Shown here piece after piece: positions 12,624 to 12,858 of a stretch of DNA of 12,858 bases. The notes beneath the pieces are model-generated. The model searched no databases. It was not told where the DNA came from and was given only the letters and a program-made list of their open reading frames with translations. Both the position numbers and the translations under genes were made by a program. Where the stretch lies: the NCBI GenBank assembly GCA_003158885.1, contig PMLN01000249.1, positions 3,189-16,046 on the forward strand, read 5' to 3'. Origin of the DNA: Anaerolineae bacterium (GTDB lineage Bacteria; Chloroflexota; Anaerolineae; Anaerolineales; Villigracilaceae). Within the stretch, counting starts at the first letter, position 1. Each line of letters opens with the position of its first letter.

Positions 12624-12858
12624 TTAATCCACGAACCTATACTTCAATAATGTCCACACGGCGTCGAAGGCGTCGTGAAGCTTGATCTTTTTCCCCTGCG
12701 AGTAATCGCGCGGATTGAAGGATATCGGGACTTCATAAATGCGGTAGTGTCGCTTCAAAACCTTGGCGGTGACCTCCGGCTCAAAGTTGAAACGGTTGGA
12801 GCGAAGCTTTATGCCATCGACGACTTCGCGGCGGAAAACCTTGTAGCAGGTTTCCATG
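12624..12858 (-). CDS. Family 2 glycosyltransferase, C-terminal fragment (cut by window edge)
   Basis: Only the last ~78 residues are inside the window. They match the C-terminal part of the catalytic domain of DPM1-like (polyprenyl-phosphate mannosyl/glucosyltransferase) GT2 enzymes. Visible are a YKVFRREVVDGIKL segment, RFNFEPEVTAKVLKRHYRIYEVPISFNPR and QGKKIKLHDAFDAVWTLLKYR. No C-terminal membrane segments follow, because the TAA at 12624-12626 ends the protein just after KYRFVD. The ATG at 12855-12857 is almost certainly internal (METCYKVFRR resembles the family 'D-x-x-T-G-Y-K-V-F-R' motif), and the real start lies beyond the right edge. The likely role is sugar transfer in the cell envelope or protein glycosylation. 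Confidence 0.85.
   Translation of the reverse strand, partial: METCYKVFRREVVDGIKLRSNRFNFEPEVTAKVLKRHYRIYEVPISFNPRDYSQGKKIKLHDAFDAVWTLLKYRFVD

Noticed and set aside
1..12858. CRISPR array, tRNA, rRNA, intact insertion sequence or phage gene
   Set aside because: No regularly spaced repeats, cloverleaf-like segments, transposase motifs or phage proteins were seen on either strand.

Overview
The window looks like a chromosomal segment of a mesophilic Chloroflexota bacterium, most likely class Anaerolineae. The signs are the Thr-Pro 'TPTPT' linkers around LysM domains, a cyclic 2,3-diphosphoglycerate synthetase-like GTPase, a small ECF sigma gene co-directional with a single-span membrane protein, and the general style of the proteins. 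This is inference from protein character, not a database result. No tRNA, rRNA, CRISPR array, phage gene or intact insertion sequence is visible. The region is mostly housekeeping and envelope genes with short intergenic gaps (none above about 210 bases).

Layout. Bases 1-7358 are all minus-strand: a cDPG synthetase-like GTPase (cut by the left edge), argS, rpsT with a long basic tail, a membrane-anchored double-LysM protein, and uvrA. Each transcription unit is separated by a recognisable intrinsic terminator, except uvrA, whose downstream gap holds hairpins without a U-tract. From 7565 to 9279 a plus-strand operon carries an ECF-type sigma factor, a DegV-family fatty-acid-binding protein and a small single-TM protein that may be the sigma partner. 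A bidirectional terminator separates this operon from a convergent small minus-strand helical protein with an RX4H motif (HEPN-like). That gene is divergent from a secreted S41-family protease, and the two share a perfect 10-bp inverted repeat holding both -10 boxes. After a structured gap comes a HycI-type hydrogenase maturation protease homologue that lacks two metal ligands, then the C-terminal end of a family 2 glycosyltransferase on the minus strand, cut by the right edge.

The most unusual points are: (i) a 26-bp near-perfect direct repeat linking the promoter/start of the HycI-like gene to its own interior, in a protein that has also lost metal-binding residues; (ii) a heptameric tandem repeat of intergenic type captured in frame inside uvrA next to its zinc module; (iii) extended -10 promoters placed only 9-11 nt from the argS and uvrA start codons with no Shine-Dalgarno, implying leaderless or near-leaderless mRNAs beside genes with ordinary ribosome-binding sites; (iv) the shared palindromic promoter between the HEPN-like and S41 genes; and (v) an S20 protein with a histone-H1-like tail and a UUG start. 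I see no clear multi-gene novel system. The sigma-DegV-membrane protein operon is the best candidate for an undescribed functional unit.
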